Shown here: positions 9,182 through 16,972 of the stretch, in pieces | How the letters are laid out: every line of letters begins with the position of its first letter | How positions within the stretch are numbered: position 1 is the first letter of the stretch | DNA from: DATMNI01 sp035570275 | GTDB lineage: Bacteria > Acidobacteriota > Terriglobia > Bryobacterales > Bryobacteraceae | Direction: 5' to 3' | Length of the DNA: 64,000 nt | NCBI GenBank assembly: GCA_035570275.1 | Contig: DATMNI010000093.1 | Coordinates: forward strand, 42,602-106,601 | Program-made: the position numbers and the translations under genes | Notes under the pieces: generated by a model | The model's input: the letters and a program-made list of their open reading frames with translations, nothing else | Database searches by the model: none | What the model was told of the DNA's origin: nothing

Positions 9182-9655
9182 GTGGCTTATTTGGGTTTCC
9201 AACAGGAAGTATGCCACGTTTCCATTGGGAAAACAACAGGTCCGTGAGAAGATAAGACCAGGCGCGACCCGGACCCGCGCGCTCCGCTCAAATCCCCCGG
9301 GTGTGCGGCTGCGGTTGGCCGGAATCGCGGCAGCGGTCAGATGAATCCGAGCCAGAGGTGTGGTGTTGCCGCAGCCCAAAGACCAAGGATGCGTCAACCG
9401 CCCGTCGCGGCTGGGTGCCGTGAATGCCCGCCGTCAACTGCTGCCGTCACCGCCCCCCGTCAACGCCCGCCGTCAACGCCCGCCTCAACTCCTGCCGCCA
9501 ACGCCTGCCTCCCAAGGGAAGAAACTGCACACCCGATTCGCGCCGGTTCGCGCACGGCTGGTTGGTTCCTTTGGCTCCTCAAAGACAGCATTGTTGACAG
9601 GACTGGACTGCGGCGTTACTCTCGGGGGTGAGGCTGCCGCATTTTACGACAACCC
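9182..9655. other. Gene-free stretch with CGCCCGCCGTCAA-type tandem repeat
   Basis: No credible coding frame. From about 9395 to 9520 the sequence is a degenerate tandem array of units like CGCCCGCCGTCAA and CTGCTGCCGTCAC. The left end holds the likely control region of the padR gene. Nothing else stands out. Confidence 0.6.
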
Positions 9656-9925
9656 ATGAATCTCCACCTCACCCCGGAACTCGAAGAACTCGTGCAAAGT
9701 AAGGTGAAATCCGGCCGCTACAACTCTGTGAGCGAAGTTGTTCGCGAGGCGCTGGGTCTCATGGAGGAGCGAGACCAGATTCCGGTGGCTCGCAAGCACC
9801 AGTTCCAGAACAAGATTGCCGACGGACTACAATCTCTGCGACTCGGTAAGGGAGTAGATGGCGAGGCCGTGTTCGATCGAATCGAGGCGGAAATCGAGAC
9901 CCTGGAGCGCAACGGTCGCAAATGA
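9656..9925 (+). CDS. ParD-like antitoxin (ribbon-helix-helix)
   Basis: An 89-residue protein with the ParD/CC2985-type layout: an N-terminal strand and helix MNLHLTPELEELVQSKVKSG, then the characteristic YNSVSEVVREALGLMEER, and an acidic C-terminal tail. Such proteins bind their own promoter through the ribbon-helix-helix and neutralise a RelE/ParE-fold toxin with the tail. The stop codon overlaps the start of the next gene (ATGA), the classic arrangement of a toxin-antitoxin operon. Confidence 0.85.
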   Translation: MNLHLTPELEELVQSKVKSGRYNSVSEVVREALGLMEERDQIPVARKHQFQNKIADGLQSLRLGKGVDGEAVFDRIEAEIETLERNGRK

Positions 9926-10305
9926 ATTCGTTCGTCCTCTCACCAGAGGCGGAACGAGATCTCGAGGCTATCAAAGCCTATCTCCTCAAGGAAGCTGGAG
10001 TGCGAATCACCCGCCAGGTCATGCGTGAACTGCGTGCCGGGATCCGCTTCGTAGCCAAGAACCCAAAGGCTGGCCACGTTCGAGAGGATCTGACGGCCGA
10101 GTCTGTGAGAGCCAGCGCGATGTCGGAGAGATCCTCGGACGGTCGCTTCATTGAGGATGTCGGAACCGGATCGGGATTTCTCCAAACCGCATCGCCGAGA
10201 CAGCACCAGCTTCCGGGCCCAGACGGCCGCTCTGCTGGCGAGGTGGTCAGGGTGGTTCCCGGTGGGTCCCGTGGGTTCCCAAAGACTTGCGCCTTTGGCA
10301 GCTAA
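9922..10305 (+). CDS. ParE-like toxin with an abnormal C-terminal half
   Basis: Residues 1-63 (MNSFVLSPEAERDLEAIKAY through HVREDLTAESVR) match the ParE/RelE toxin fold, including the region that normally leads into the strand FWPVxSYLIVY. At that point the sequence departs: residues 64-105 (ASAMSERSSDGR onward) look unrelated to the family, and a short C-terminal piece EVVRVVPGGSRG loosely recalls the usual EVVRVLHGSRD end. The frame stays open to 127 residues, longer than the usual 90-100. A replaced or frameshifted middle would remove core beta strands, so this toxin is probably inactive. An intact but divergent toxin cannot be excluded. Confidence 0.6.
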   Translation: MNSFVLSPEAERDLEAIKAYLLKEAGVRITRQVMRELRAGIRFVAKNPKAGHVREDLTAESVRASAMSERSSDGRFIEDVGTGSGFLQTASPRQHQLPGPDGRSAGEVVRVVPGGSRGFPKTCAFGS

Positions 10306-10323
10306 TGTGCTTTGCTCTTGTTT

Positions 10324-10683
10324 ATGAAGAAGACACTACTTGCCTTGATGCTCATCGCCGGAGGCGCCGCCTTCGGCCAGGTTTCCATCGGCATTCGGAT
10401 TGGCGCTCCGCCGCCTCCGAGGGTGGTTCGGGTCAGACCGTCAACGCCGGGCCCGGGGTACGTCTGGATTGACGGCTACTGGTACGCCGTCGGAAACCGT
10501 TACAAATGGCATGAGGGATACTGGACCCGCCCGCCTTACGAGGGTGCCGTCTGGGTGGTCCCACACCATGACGGAGAGCGCTTTTTTGAAGGTTACTGGG
10601 AAGGAGATCGCGGCCGCCGGCCCCACGATCACTCTTGGGACCGCGACCGCCGCAACCGCGATTTCGACCGCGACCACCATTGA
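10324..10683 (+). CDS. Secreted YXWGXW-repeat protein
   Basis: A 119-residue exported protein: signal peptide MKKTLLALMLIAGGAAFGQ, a short proline-rich linker, then YXWGXW-type aromatic repeats (GPGYVWIDGYWY, YKWHEGYW, GAVWVVPHHDGERFFEGYWEGD) and a charged tail of Asp, Arg and His residues. Proteins of this kind are common in Acidobacteria and Proteobacteria and sit in the envelope; their function is unknown. The start at 10324 is chosen because MKK begins a standard signal; an in-frame ATG at 10312 adds four residues. No strong ribosome-binding site is visible. Confidence 0.75.
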   Translation: MKKTLLALMLIAGGAAFGQVSIGIRIGAPPPPRVVRVRPSTPGPGYVWIDGYWYAVGNRYKWHEGYWTRPPYEGAVWVVPHHDGERFFEGYWEGDRGRRPHDHSWDRDRRNRDFDRDHH

Positions 10684-10753
10684 GTTTATTTGACTGAGAA
10701 TATTTAACTGAGAATGCTTCCAGGGCCGGGCCACTAGGGTTGATAAGCCCCCA

Positions 10754-12712
10754 ATGCGCATCCTGGCCCTCCTGGCGGTATTGTCGGCTGCCGTTGCGCA
10801 GACCCCCGACCCCGCCTACGCACCGCTCACCCGCGCTTACGAAGCACTCCGCGCGCGCGATTATGACCCCGCCGTCGCCGCCTTCTTACAAGCCATCGCC
10901 CTCTCCCCGGCCCGCCCTGACATTCGAAAGGACCTGGCTTACACCTATCTCAAGATCGGCGAAAACCTCTTCGCCCGGGACCAGTTTCAGGAAGCCATGC
11001 GATTGGATCCCGCCGACACCCAGGTGGCGCTGGAGTTCGCTTTCCTCTGCTACGAAACCAAGGAGCAGGCCAAAGCGCGCCGCATTTTCGACCGCATCCG
11101 CCATTCCCCCGGCCCCTCCGGAGAAGCCGCCGAAAAGGCTTTCCGGAACATCGACGCTCCTCTGGCCGGCGGCATCGAACGCTGGTCCCAGGCCATTGCC
11201 AGTGGCGCGGATAACTTCAGTGCTCACTTTGAGTTAGCGACTATCGCCGAACAGCGGGACCAGCTCGCCCTGGCCGCCGAGCACTACGAGAAAGCCTGGC
11301 GCCTGCTGCCCGACCGGCGCAGCGTCCTGGTCGACCTTGGCCGCGTCTGGCTGACGCTCGATCTGCGAAACGAAGCCAATGCCGCCCTGCTCGCGGCTTC
11401 CCGTGGTGGCGAACCTCGCGCCGCCGAACTGGCACGCGAACTGCTGCCATCCCATTATCCTTATGTAGACGATTTCCGCCGCGCTCTGGCGCTTGACCCG
11501 GCCAACACGGAACTCCGCCGCGAACTCGGCTACCTGCTCCTCCGCATGGAGTTCCCCCGTGAAGCCGAACAGGAATTCCGCACGGTAACTGAAATGGCCC
11601 CGGAAGACCTGCTGTCGGCTACCCAACTCGGCTTCCTGGTTTACAACCGGGGCGACGCTGCCGCTGCCCAGCCGCTCTTCGACCGCGTCCTCGCCGGCAA
11701 GGACGAAGACCTCGCCAATCGCGTTCGCGCCGTCCTCCGCCTGCCCCAGGTCCTGAAGTCCCGGCCGGCCGCCGCCCAACCAGCGTCCATCGACGCCAAG
11801 GTGATGGCCGAGCGATCCATCAAAGCCGGCTATATTAAGGATGCTCTTAAGTACCTTCAGGTAGCCCATGAGGCCGACCCGGGCGATTTCGGCGTCATGC
11901 TCCGGCTCGGCTGGACCTACAACATCCTGCATCAGGACATCTCCGCCTACCGCTGGTTCGACCTCGCCCGCAGGAGTTCCGACCCCCAGATAGCCTCCGA
12001 AGCGGGCCGCGCCTTCCGCAGTCTTGGCGCCGCACAGGAACGGTTCCGCACCTCCGCCTGGCTCTTCCCGGTATTTTCCACTCGCTGGCACGACCTGTTC
12101 TCTTACGGTCAAGTGAAAACCGAAGTCCGCACCGGCCTGCCGATTCGCCCATACCTCAGTTTCCGTTTCATCGGCGACACCCGCCAGACCATTGGCGCCG
12201 CGGCTCCGCAATACCTCTCCGAAAGCGCCTTCATCGTTGGAATCGGTGTCGCCACCGTTCCCTGGCGCGGCATTACCGGCTGGGCGGAGGCGGGCAACGC
12301 TATTGGATATCTCACCCACCATATGGTCCCCGATTACCGGGCCGGTATCTCGCTGGCCCGCGGCGTCCGGTCGGAATCCACCCACTGGTTTGCCGATACC
12401 ACGATGGATGCGCTCTTTGTCAGCCGCTTTGGCAACGATTTCCTCCTCTACGCCCAAAGCCGCCTCGGCTACCGCGGCGGCTCCGAACACCTGCGCGCTC
12501 AGATCTATTGGAACGCCAACTTCACCATCGACTCCAAACGGCAGGACTGGGCTAATTTCATCGAAACCGGACCCGGACTGCGGTTCACCAGTTCCTGGCT
12601 GCCTCCATCCATGTACCTGACCGTGAATACGCTGCGCGGCGCCTACCTGACCTCGGAACGCCCGCACTTCACCGACCTGCGAACTGGAGTCTGGTATGCC
12701 TTTACTCATTAA
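10754..12712 (+). CDS. TPR protein with C-terminal outer-membrane-like domain (NfrA/PgaA-like)
   Basis: A 652-residue protein: signal peptide (MRILALLAVLSAAVAQ), then tandem TPR-like helical pairs over about residues 20-440 (for example YDPAVAAFLQAIALSPARPD, RDQLALAAEHYEKAWRLLPD, FPREAEQEFRTVTEMAPED). From about residue 440 the pattern changes to alternating amphipathic strands rich in aromatic residues (FRTSAWLFPVFSTRWHDLFSYGQVKTE, YLSFRFIGDTR, YAQSRLGYRGGSE), ending in YAFTH as outer-membrane barrels often do. TPR plus barrel is the plan of PgaA and of NfrA-like proteins, which act in polysaccharide export or surface attachment. The start of the next gene lies within or just beyond its end, and that product is PgaB-like, supporting an exopolysaccharide role (inference). 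Confidence 0.7.
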   Translation: MRILALLAVLSAAVAQTPDPAYAPLTRAYEALRARDYDPAVAAFLQAIALSPARPDIRKDLAYTYLKIGENLFARDQFQEAMRLDPADTQVALEFAFLCYETKEQAKARRIFDRIRHSPGPSGEAAEKAFRNIDAPLAGGIERWSQAIASGADNFSAHFELATIAEQRDQLALAAEHYEKAWRLLPDRRSVLVDLGRVWLTLDLRNEANAALLAASRGGEPRAAELARELLPSHYPYVDDFRRALALDPANTELRRELGYLLLRMEFPREAEQEFRTVTEMAPEDLLSATQLGFLVYNRGDAAAAQPLFDRVLAGKDEDLANRVRAVLRLPQVLKSRPAAAQPASIDAKVMAERSIKAGYIKDALKYLQVAHEADPGDFGVMLRLGWTYNILHQDISAYRWFDLARRSSDPQIASEAGRAFRSLGAAQERFRTSAWLFPVFSTRWHDLFSYGQVKTEVRTGLPIRPYLSFRFIGDTRQTIGAAAPQYLSESAFIVGIGVATVPWRGITGWAEAGNAIGYLTHHMVPDYRAGISLARGVRSESTHWFADTTMDALFVSRFGNDFLLYAQSRLGYRGGSEHLRAQIYWNANFTIDSKRQDWANFIETGPGLRFTSSWLPPSMYLTVNTLRGAYLTSERPHFTDLRTGVWYAFTH

Positions 12713-12745
12713 GCTGTTCGCGATGTGCGCCGGGCGCACAGGGGG

Positions 12746-12863
12746 AAGGATGAGAGTCGCCCGTGGCGCTATGTGGGGCAGCTTGGCAAACTGCGGCGGA
12801 TTGGCAATCCGCCCGCCGGGAGTTGGCGCGCAGCCGAACTTTCACGAGCGACTTTCGAGAGTG
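12746..12863 (+). repeat. Double-hairpin interspersed repeat, copy A1
   Basis: About 118 bases shared at roughly nine in ten positions with the minus strand of 50829-50950. The core holds two adjacent perfect or near-perfect hairpins, GCAGCTTGGCAAACTGC and GGCGGATTGGCAATCCGCC, preceded by GTGGG. The flanks (GGATGAGAGTCGCCCGTGGC on the left, the CGACTTTCGAGAGTG segment on the right) are also shared. This copy lies between the TPR gene stop and the probable GTG start of the next gene. Confidence 0.85.
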
Positions 12864-14894
12864 TTGCTGGCGTTCTTGCCAGCGTTCCTACTGGCCGGCG
12901 TAGCGCATGCCCAGCCCTCGGGGCCTTTAACCAATTTGGCACCGCTCCCGTATTTTTCCGTCCTATCCGAGGACGCCGGCGCCTGGCCGGAGATTCTTCA
13001 GTCCGTCGGTTTCCAGCGCCAACCCGCCGGTCTGGCCCACATCTTCGTCGCCCGCACCGGCGCCCCCGCGTCGGCGGAGTGGCCTGGGCGCGTCGAAAAG
13101 GGCGCCGTGCTCATCCTGGAAGGCGAATCGTCCCTGGCCGAAACCTTCGGCTTCCGGCGCACCAAAGAGAACGCCCGCGTCACCTCCCTCACCGACGTCC
13201 ACCGCCCCAGTCTGGCTATTATCTGGGAAAAAGGGCTGGAACTGCCGGTATTCCAGGTTCCCGAGACGGCCACCATCTTCGCCCGCGAGCGCTGGACCAA
13301 CGCGCCGCTTTCAGCCGGTTTCCGCCGCGGTTCGGGGGCCGTTCTGTGGATTGCCGCTCCCCCCGGCGAACGCGGCTACGAACGGTTTCCGTACCTCCTG
13401 AACGCGTTGTACGATTTGGGTGTAGATCCGCCATTCCGGACCTCCCGCCTCTGGGCCTTCTTCGATTCGGCTTACCGCTCCCGGGTGGATCTGGACTACT
13501 TCGCGGCACGCTGGCACAAGGCCGGCATTTCGGCGCTTCACGTCGCCGCCTGGCATTTCTTCGAGGCCGATCCGGAAAACGATGCTTACCTGAAGAAGCT
13601 CATCGAAGCCTGCCATCGGGAAGGGATTCTGGTCTACGCCTGGCTTGAACTACCCCACGTCAGCGAGCAGTTCTGGAACGCTCACCCCGAGTGGCGCGAA
13701 AAGACCGCCGTGCTGCAGGACGCCCAACTCGATTGGCGAAAGCTGATGAACCTCACCAATCGCGATTGTTTCCGTGCCGCCTCCACCGGGGTGACGCGGC
13801 TCATCACCGGTTTCGATTGGGACGGCGTCAACCTGGCGGAACTGTATTTTGAATCTCTCGAAGGTCCCGCCAACCCGTCCCGCTTCACACCCATGAACGA
13901 CGATGTCCGAAGGGAATACCGCGCCCAATCCGGCCAGGACCCGCTAACCGTATTCGCCACGCCGGCGTTTCTGGAGTACCGGGCCGGCCTGGCCCGCCGT
14001 ATACAGGAAGAGTGGCTCGGCCAACTGGAACAGCTCCGCCGCCAGAAGCCGGACCTGGACCTGGTGCTAACCCACGTCGACGACCGCTTCGACACCGGCA
14101 TGCGGGAGGCCATCGGGGCCGACGCCGCGCGCGTGCTTCCCCTCCTGGACACCCACAACTTTACCTTTCTGATCGAGGACCCGGCCACGGTCTGGCACCT
14201 GGGACCGCAGCGCTACCAGACCATCGCCGAACGCTACCGAACCCTCACTAGGCACCAGGACAAACTGGCCATCGATCTCAACATCGTGGACCGCTACCAG
14301 AACGTCTACCCTACCAAGCAACAAACCGGCACCGAACTCTTCCAACTGGTGCATGCCGCCGCCGCCAACTTCGCTCGCGTTGCCCTTTACTTCGAAAACT
14401 CGCTGCTGCCGCCCGACCTCCCATTGCTTCCATCGTCCGCCGCGGCGGTCATCAAGATCGAGAAGATCGGTCCTGATCTGGTGGTTGAATCGGCCACCGC
14501 CGTGGGCATTCCCTGGAAAGGTCCAGCCCGGGTGGACGGGCTCCCCTGGCCGGTTGCCACCCCGGAAACGCTGTGGCTGCCCGCCGGCTCTCATACCATC
14601 GAAGCGGCGCCCGCGCTCCAGTCTCCCCGCCTGCTCTACCTGAACGCCGACCTCAAAGCCGCCCGAACCATCAACGCCTCCACCATCGAGTTCTCCTACC
14701 AGTCCAATTCCCGCGCCATCGCGATTCTGGACCGCCCGGCCCGGTCCATGCAAATCGACGGCGTCGACGTTTCGCCAGGCGAATTCCTCCCGCGCGGTCA
14801 GCATGTGGTTGCAGTCACCTGCCAGGGCCCCGCACTCCGGCCGTCCGTTTCCGTCCCAAAAACCGTGGGAGGGGACCGTGAACCAGTTCGCTGA
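12861..14894 (+). CDS. PgaB-like glycoside-hydrolase-fold exported protein
   Basis: A 677-residue exported protein. I place the start at GTG 12861, which gives a proper signal peptide (VLLAFLPAFLLAGVAHAQ). The frame is open back to an ATG at 12696, but that stretch is the interspersed repeat A1. Residues from about 190 onward resemble the TIM-barrel hydrolase domain of PgaB and related family-10-like glycosidases: SALHVAAWHFFE, LVYAWLELPHVSEQFWNAHPEW, ITGFDWDGVNLAELYFESLEG and LDLVLTHVDDRFDTGM. The deacetylase half of PgaB is absent. With the preceding TPR/barrel gene it suggests export and trimming of a surface polysaccharide; no glycosyltransferase lies beside them, so this is inference. 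Confidence 0.6.
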   Translation: MLLAFLPAFLLAGVAHAQPSGPLTNLAPLPYFSVLSEDAGAWPEILQSVGFQRQPAGLAHIFVARTGAPASAEWPGRVEKGAVLILEGESSLAETFGFRRTKENARVTSLTDVHRPSLAIIWEKGLELPVFQVPETATIFARERWTNAPLSAGFRRGSGAVLWIAAPPGERGYERFPYLLNALYDLGVDPPFRTSRLWAFFDSAYRSRVDLDYFAARWHKAGISALHVAAWHFFEADPENDAYLKKLIEACHREGILVYAWLELPHVSEQFWNAHPEWREKTAVLQDAQLDWRKLMNLTNRDCFRAASTGVTRLITGFDWDGVNLAELYFESLEGPANPSRFTPMNDDVRREYRAQSGQDPLTVFATPAFLEYRAGLARRIQEEWLGQLEQLRRQKPDLDLVLTHVDDRFDTGMREAIGADAARVLPLLDTHNFTFLIEDPATVWHLGPQRYQTIAERYRTLTRHQDKLAIDLNIVDRYQNVYPTKQQTGTELFQLVHAAAANFARVALYFENSLLPPDLPLLPSSAAAVIKIEKIGPDLVVESATAVGIPWKGPARVDGLPWPVATPETLWLPAGSHTIEAAPALQSPRLLYLNADLKAARTINASTIEFSYQSNSRAIAILDRPARSMQIDGVDVSPGEFLPRGQHVVAVTCQGPALRPSVSVPKTVGGDREPVR

Positions 14895-14959
14895 ACTGCC
14901 GTTCTTAGGTTGATACGACCACTCCCTAACCCGGCGTAGCCGGAACCAAACACAAACAG

Positions 14960-15982
14960 CTATTGTTGAACGCGTTCAGACTCGGGCTGGCCGCCGTCTG
15001 CCAGGCGCTTCCTTACCAGCTTCGCCAAGGCGCCGATGAAACGCGGCGAATCGTTCAGGCCCGGCATGAGGAGGAAGTCCGCGATACCCAGCCGCTCGGC
15101 GATTTTCCGGTGTTCGATGGCGATCTCATGCAGGGTCTCCACGTGATCGGAGACAAATGAAATCGGCACGATCAGCATATGCCGGCGGCCCTCGGCAGCC
15201 AGGCGCTCAATGGTTTCGTGCATCGAAGGGGCCAGCCACTTGGCAGTGCCGACCTTGCTCTGGTAGCACAGGTGCGGCCTGCCTTGCCAGCCTCCCCGCG
15301 CCCACACCAGATCGCGCGTGCGCTCCACGTGTTTCTGGTACGGATCGCCCGCCTCCACCACCGAGACCGGCAGGCTGTGAGCGCTGAACACGAAGTCGAG
15401 TTCGGCCGTCGGATACGGCAAGCCTGCCAGCGCCTGGTTGACCGAGGCAACCAGGGAATCGATGAATCCCGGATCGTCATGGTACTCCATGATCCGATGT
15501 ATCTCGGGGTGCCACCCGTTCGAGCTTTGGAAACTGCGGTTCCATTCGTTCAAGCTGCTGCCAGTAGTGGTTCTGGAGTATTGCGGGTAGAGCGGGAGCA
15601 ACACCACTTCGTGGGGCGCGTGGCGCTCCAATTCCAGGATGGCTTCCTTCGTGAACGGGTGCCAGTAGCGCATGGCAACCACCACTCGCGCGTGCAGATT
15701 TCGCTGCAGTTCCCGTTCCAGCGCGGCCGCCTGGCGACAGGTATGATCGAGGATCGGCGACCGGCCGCCGATTTCCGCGTAATGGCGGCCCACGTGGCGT
15801 GCCCGGGAGCGGGCGATCAACCGCGCCAGGGGCCGCCGGGCGATTGAGGCCAGTGGGAAGTCGATGATATCGGGGTCGCTAAACAAGTTGTACAGAAACG
15901 GCTCGACGGCGTCGGGCGAATCCGGACCTCCGAGTTGAAAAAGAACAACGCCGATCCGGCGTTCCGAACTTCCATTGCGCAT
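14960..15982 (-). CDS. hemH: Ferrochelatase
   Basis: A 340-residue enzyme that inserts iron into porphyrin in haem synthesis. Motifs in order are GVVLFQLGGPDSPDAVEPFL (start of the family), the active-site FSAHSLPVSVVEAGDPY with the conserved histidine, WLAPSMHETIERL and PISFVSDHVETLHEIAIE with the conserved acidic residue. Length is typical of soluble bacterial ferrochelatases. The start at 15982 (MRNGSSERRIG) is preferred to an ATG at 16018. It is convergent with the PgaB-like gene. Confidence 0.95.
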   Translation of the reverse strand: MRNGSSERRIGVVLFQLGGPDSPDAVEPFLYNLFSDPDIIDFPLASIARRPLARLIARSRARHVGRHYAEIGGRSPILDHTCRQAAALERELQRNLHARVVVAMRYWHPFTKEAILELERHAPHEVVLLPLYPQYSRTTTGSSLNEWNRSFQSSNGWHPEIHRIMEYHDDPGFIDSLVASVNQALAGLPYPTAELDFVFSAHSLPVSVVEAGDPYQKHVERTRDLVWARGGWQGRPHLCYQSKVGTAKWLAPSMHETIERLAAEGRRHMLIVPISFVSDHVETLHEIAIEHRKIAERLGIADFLLMPGLNDSPRFIGALAKLVRKRLADGGQPESERVQQ

Positions 15983-16038
15983 CGATTCATCGAGTGTACA
16001 CCACCGGTGTGATAGCACGCCGCCGGCGCAGCCCGACC

Positions 16039-16863
16039 TCAGTGCGTCATCGAGTACACAATGTAATTCACGCCAATCCGAATCGCCAGGTCCGAAAACC
16101 GTTCGGGATAATACGGATCGTCGGCGTACTCCCAGGCATCGCCGATGTCTGAATTGTAAGAAATCGCCACCATCACGCGGCCCTTGTCATCGTAGATGCC
16201 GCGCCAGTGCGCGCCCTTGCCGCTGGCGTCGCCCTTGTAGCCTGCCCGCAGGTGGGCCTGTCCGGGAATCTGGAAGCGGTCGTTCAAATCGTAAACCGTG
16301 TGGAAAATCTGGTCTTTGTCCTCGATCTCCACAATGGGGTGATCCGGGAAGGCTTTCCTGATCCGCGTCTCGAATTCGGACCACTCGGCGCTGCCGTGGA
16401 AATCGTCGGCCATAAAAAACCCGCCGCGCAGGCAGTACTCGCGCAGCAACTGGCCCTGTTTATCGCTGAGCCCCCATTCGCCAACCTGGACGGCGTAGAG
16501 CCACGGCCAGTCGTAGGCGTCGCCGTCTTCCAGGTTCACCGCCTGTTCCACAGAGCGGATGTGGACGCGCGTCAGGCGCCTGACGGCCTGCGAAAAGTGG
16601 CGGTCGGCGCGCGGGTAGTCCTGGGTCCACAACGAGATTCCCGTGTGCCATTCGGCATCGCGGCCATAATAGCCATTGAGCGGGCCGGGCGGAAACATCA
16701 GGCGGGCGAAGGCGAATTCGGTTTTCTCCTGATAGTCCGGAGTCAGCTCGAACGTGAAATATTCCACGCCGGGATACTGGCGAAACGGCCGCTGAAAGGC
16801 ATAGAGCGCGCCCAGACAGATCAGGCCGCACCCAGCTCGCCGCAATGCCTTCCGAAAGGTCAT
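16039..16863 (-). CDS. DUF4159-domain exported protein
   Basis: A 274-residue protein with an N-terminal hydrophobic export signal (KALRRAGCGLICLGALYAF) and a DUF4159-like domain: EFAFARLMFPPG, WHTGISLWTQDYPRADRHFSQAVRRLTRV, LLREYCLRGGFFMADDFHGSAEW, YNSDIGDAWEYADDPYYPERFSDLAIRIGVNYIVYSMTH. In many bacteria this domain closes larger membrane proteins of MoxR/VWA gene clusters; here it stands alone. The fold resembles class-I glutamine amidotransferase-like domains, and its role is unknown. The start at 16863 has AAGAGG seven bases upstream. The gene is divergent from the tannase-family gene. Confidence 0.75.
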   Translation of the reverse strand: MTFRKALRRAGCGLICLGALYAFQRPFRQYPGVEYFTFELTPDYQEKTEFAFARLMFPPGPLNGYYGRDAEWHTGISLWTQDYPRADRHFSQAVRRLTRVHIRSVEQAVNLEDGDAYDWPWLYAVQVGEWGLSDKQGQLLREYCLRGGFFMADDFHGSAEWSEFETRIRKAFPDHPIVEIEDKDQIFHTVYDLNDRFQIPGQAHLRAGYKGDASGKGAHWRGIYDDKGRVMVAISYNSDIGDAWEYADDPYYPERFSDLAIRIGVNYIVYSMTH

Positions 16864-16972
16864 CCCTCTGCCTCTTACAGAAGAGGATATCACTCCGGCG
16901 AGCGTTACTCCTTGTGTTTCAGGTGCGGGCGGGTGGCTTATCGCGGAGGGCTGTGTTAAACTTCCGCTCACT

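Noticed and set aside
9395..9520. A CRISPR array
   Set aside because: Units are only about 13 bases, degenerate and without unique spacers.
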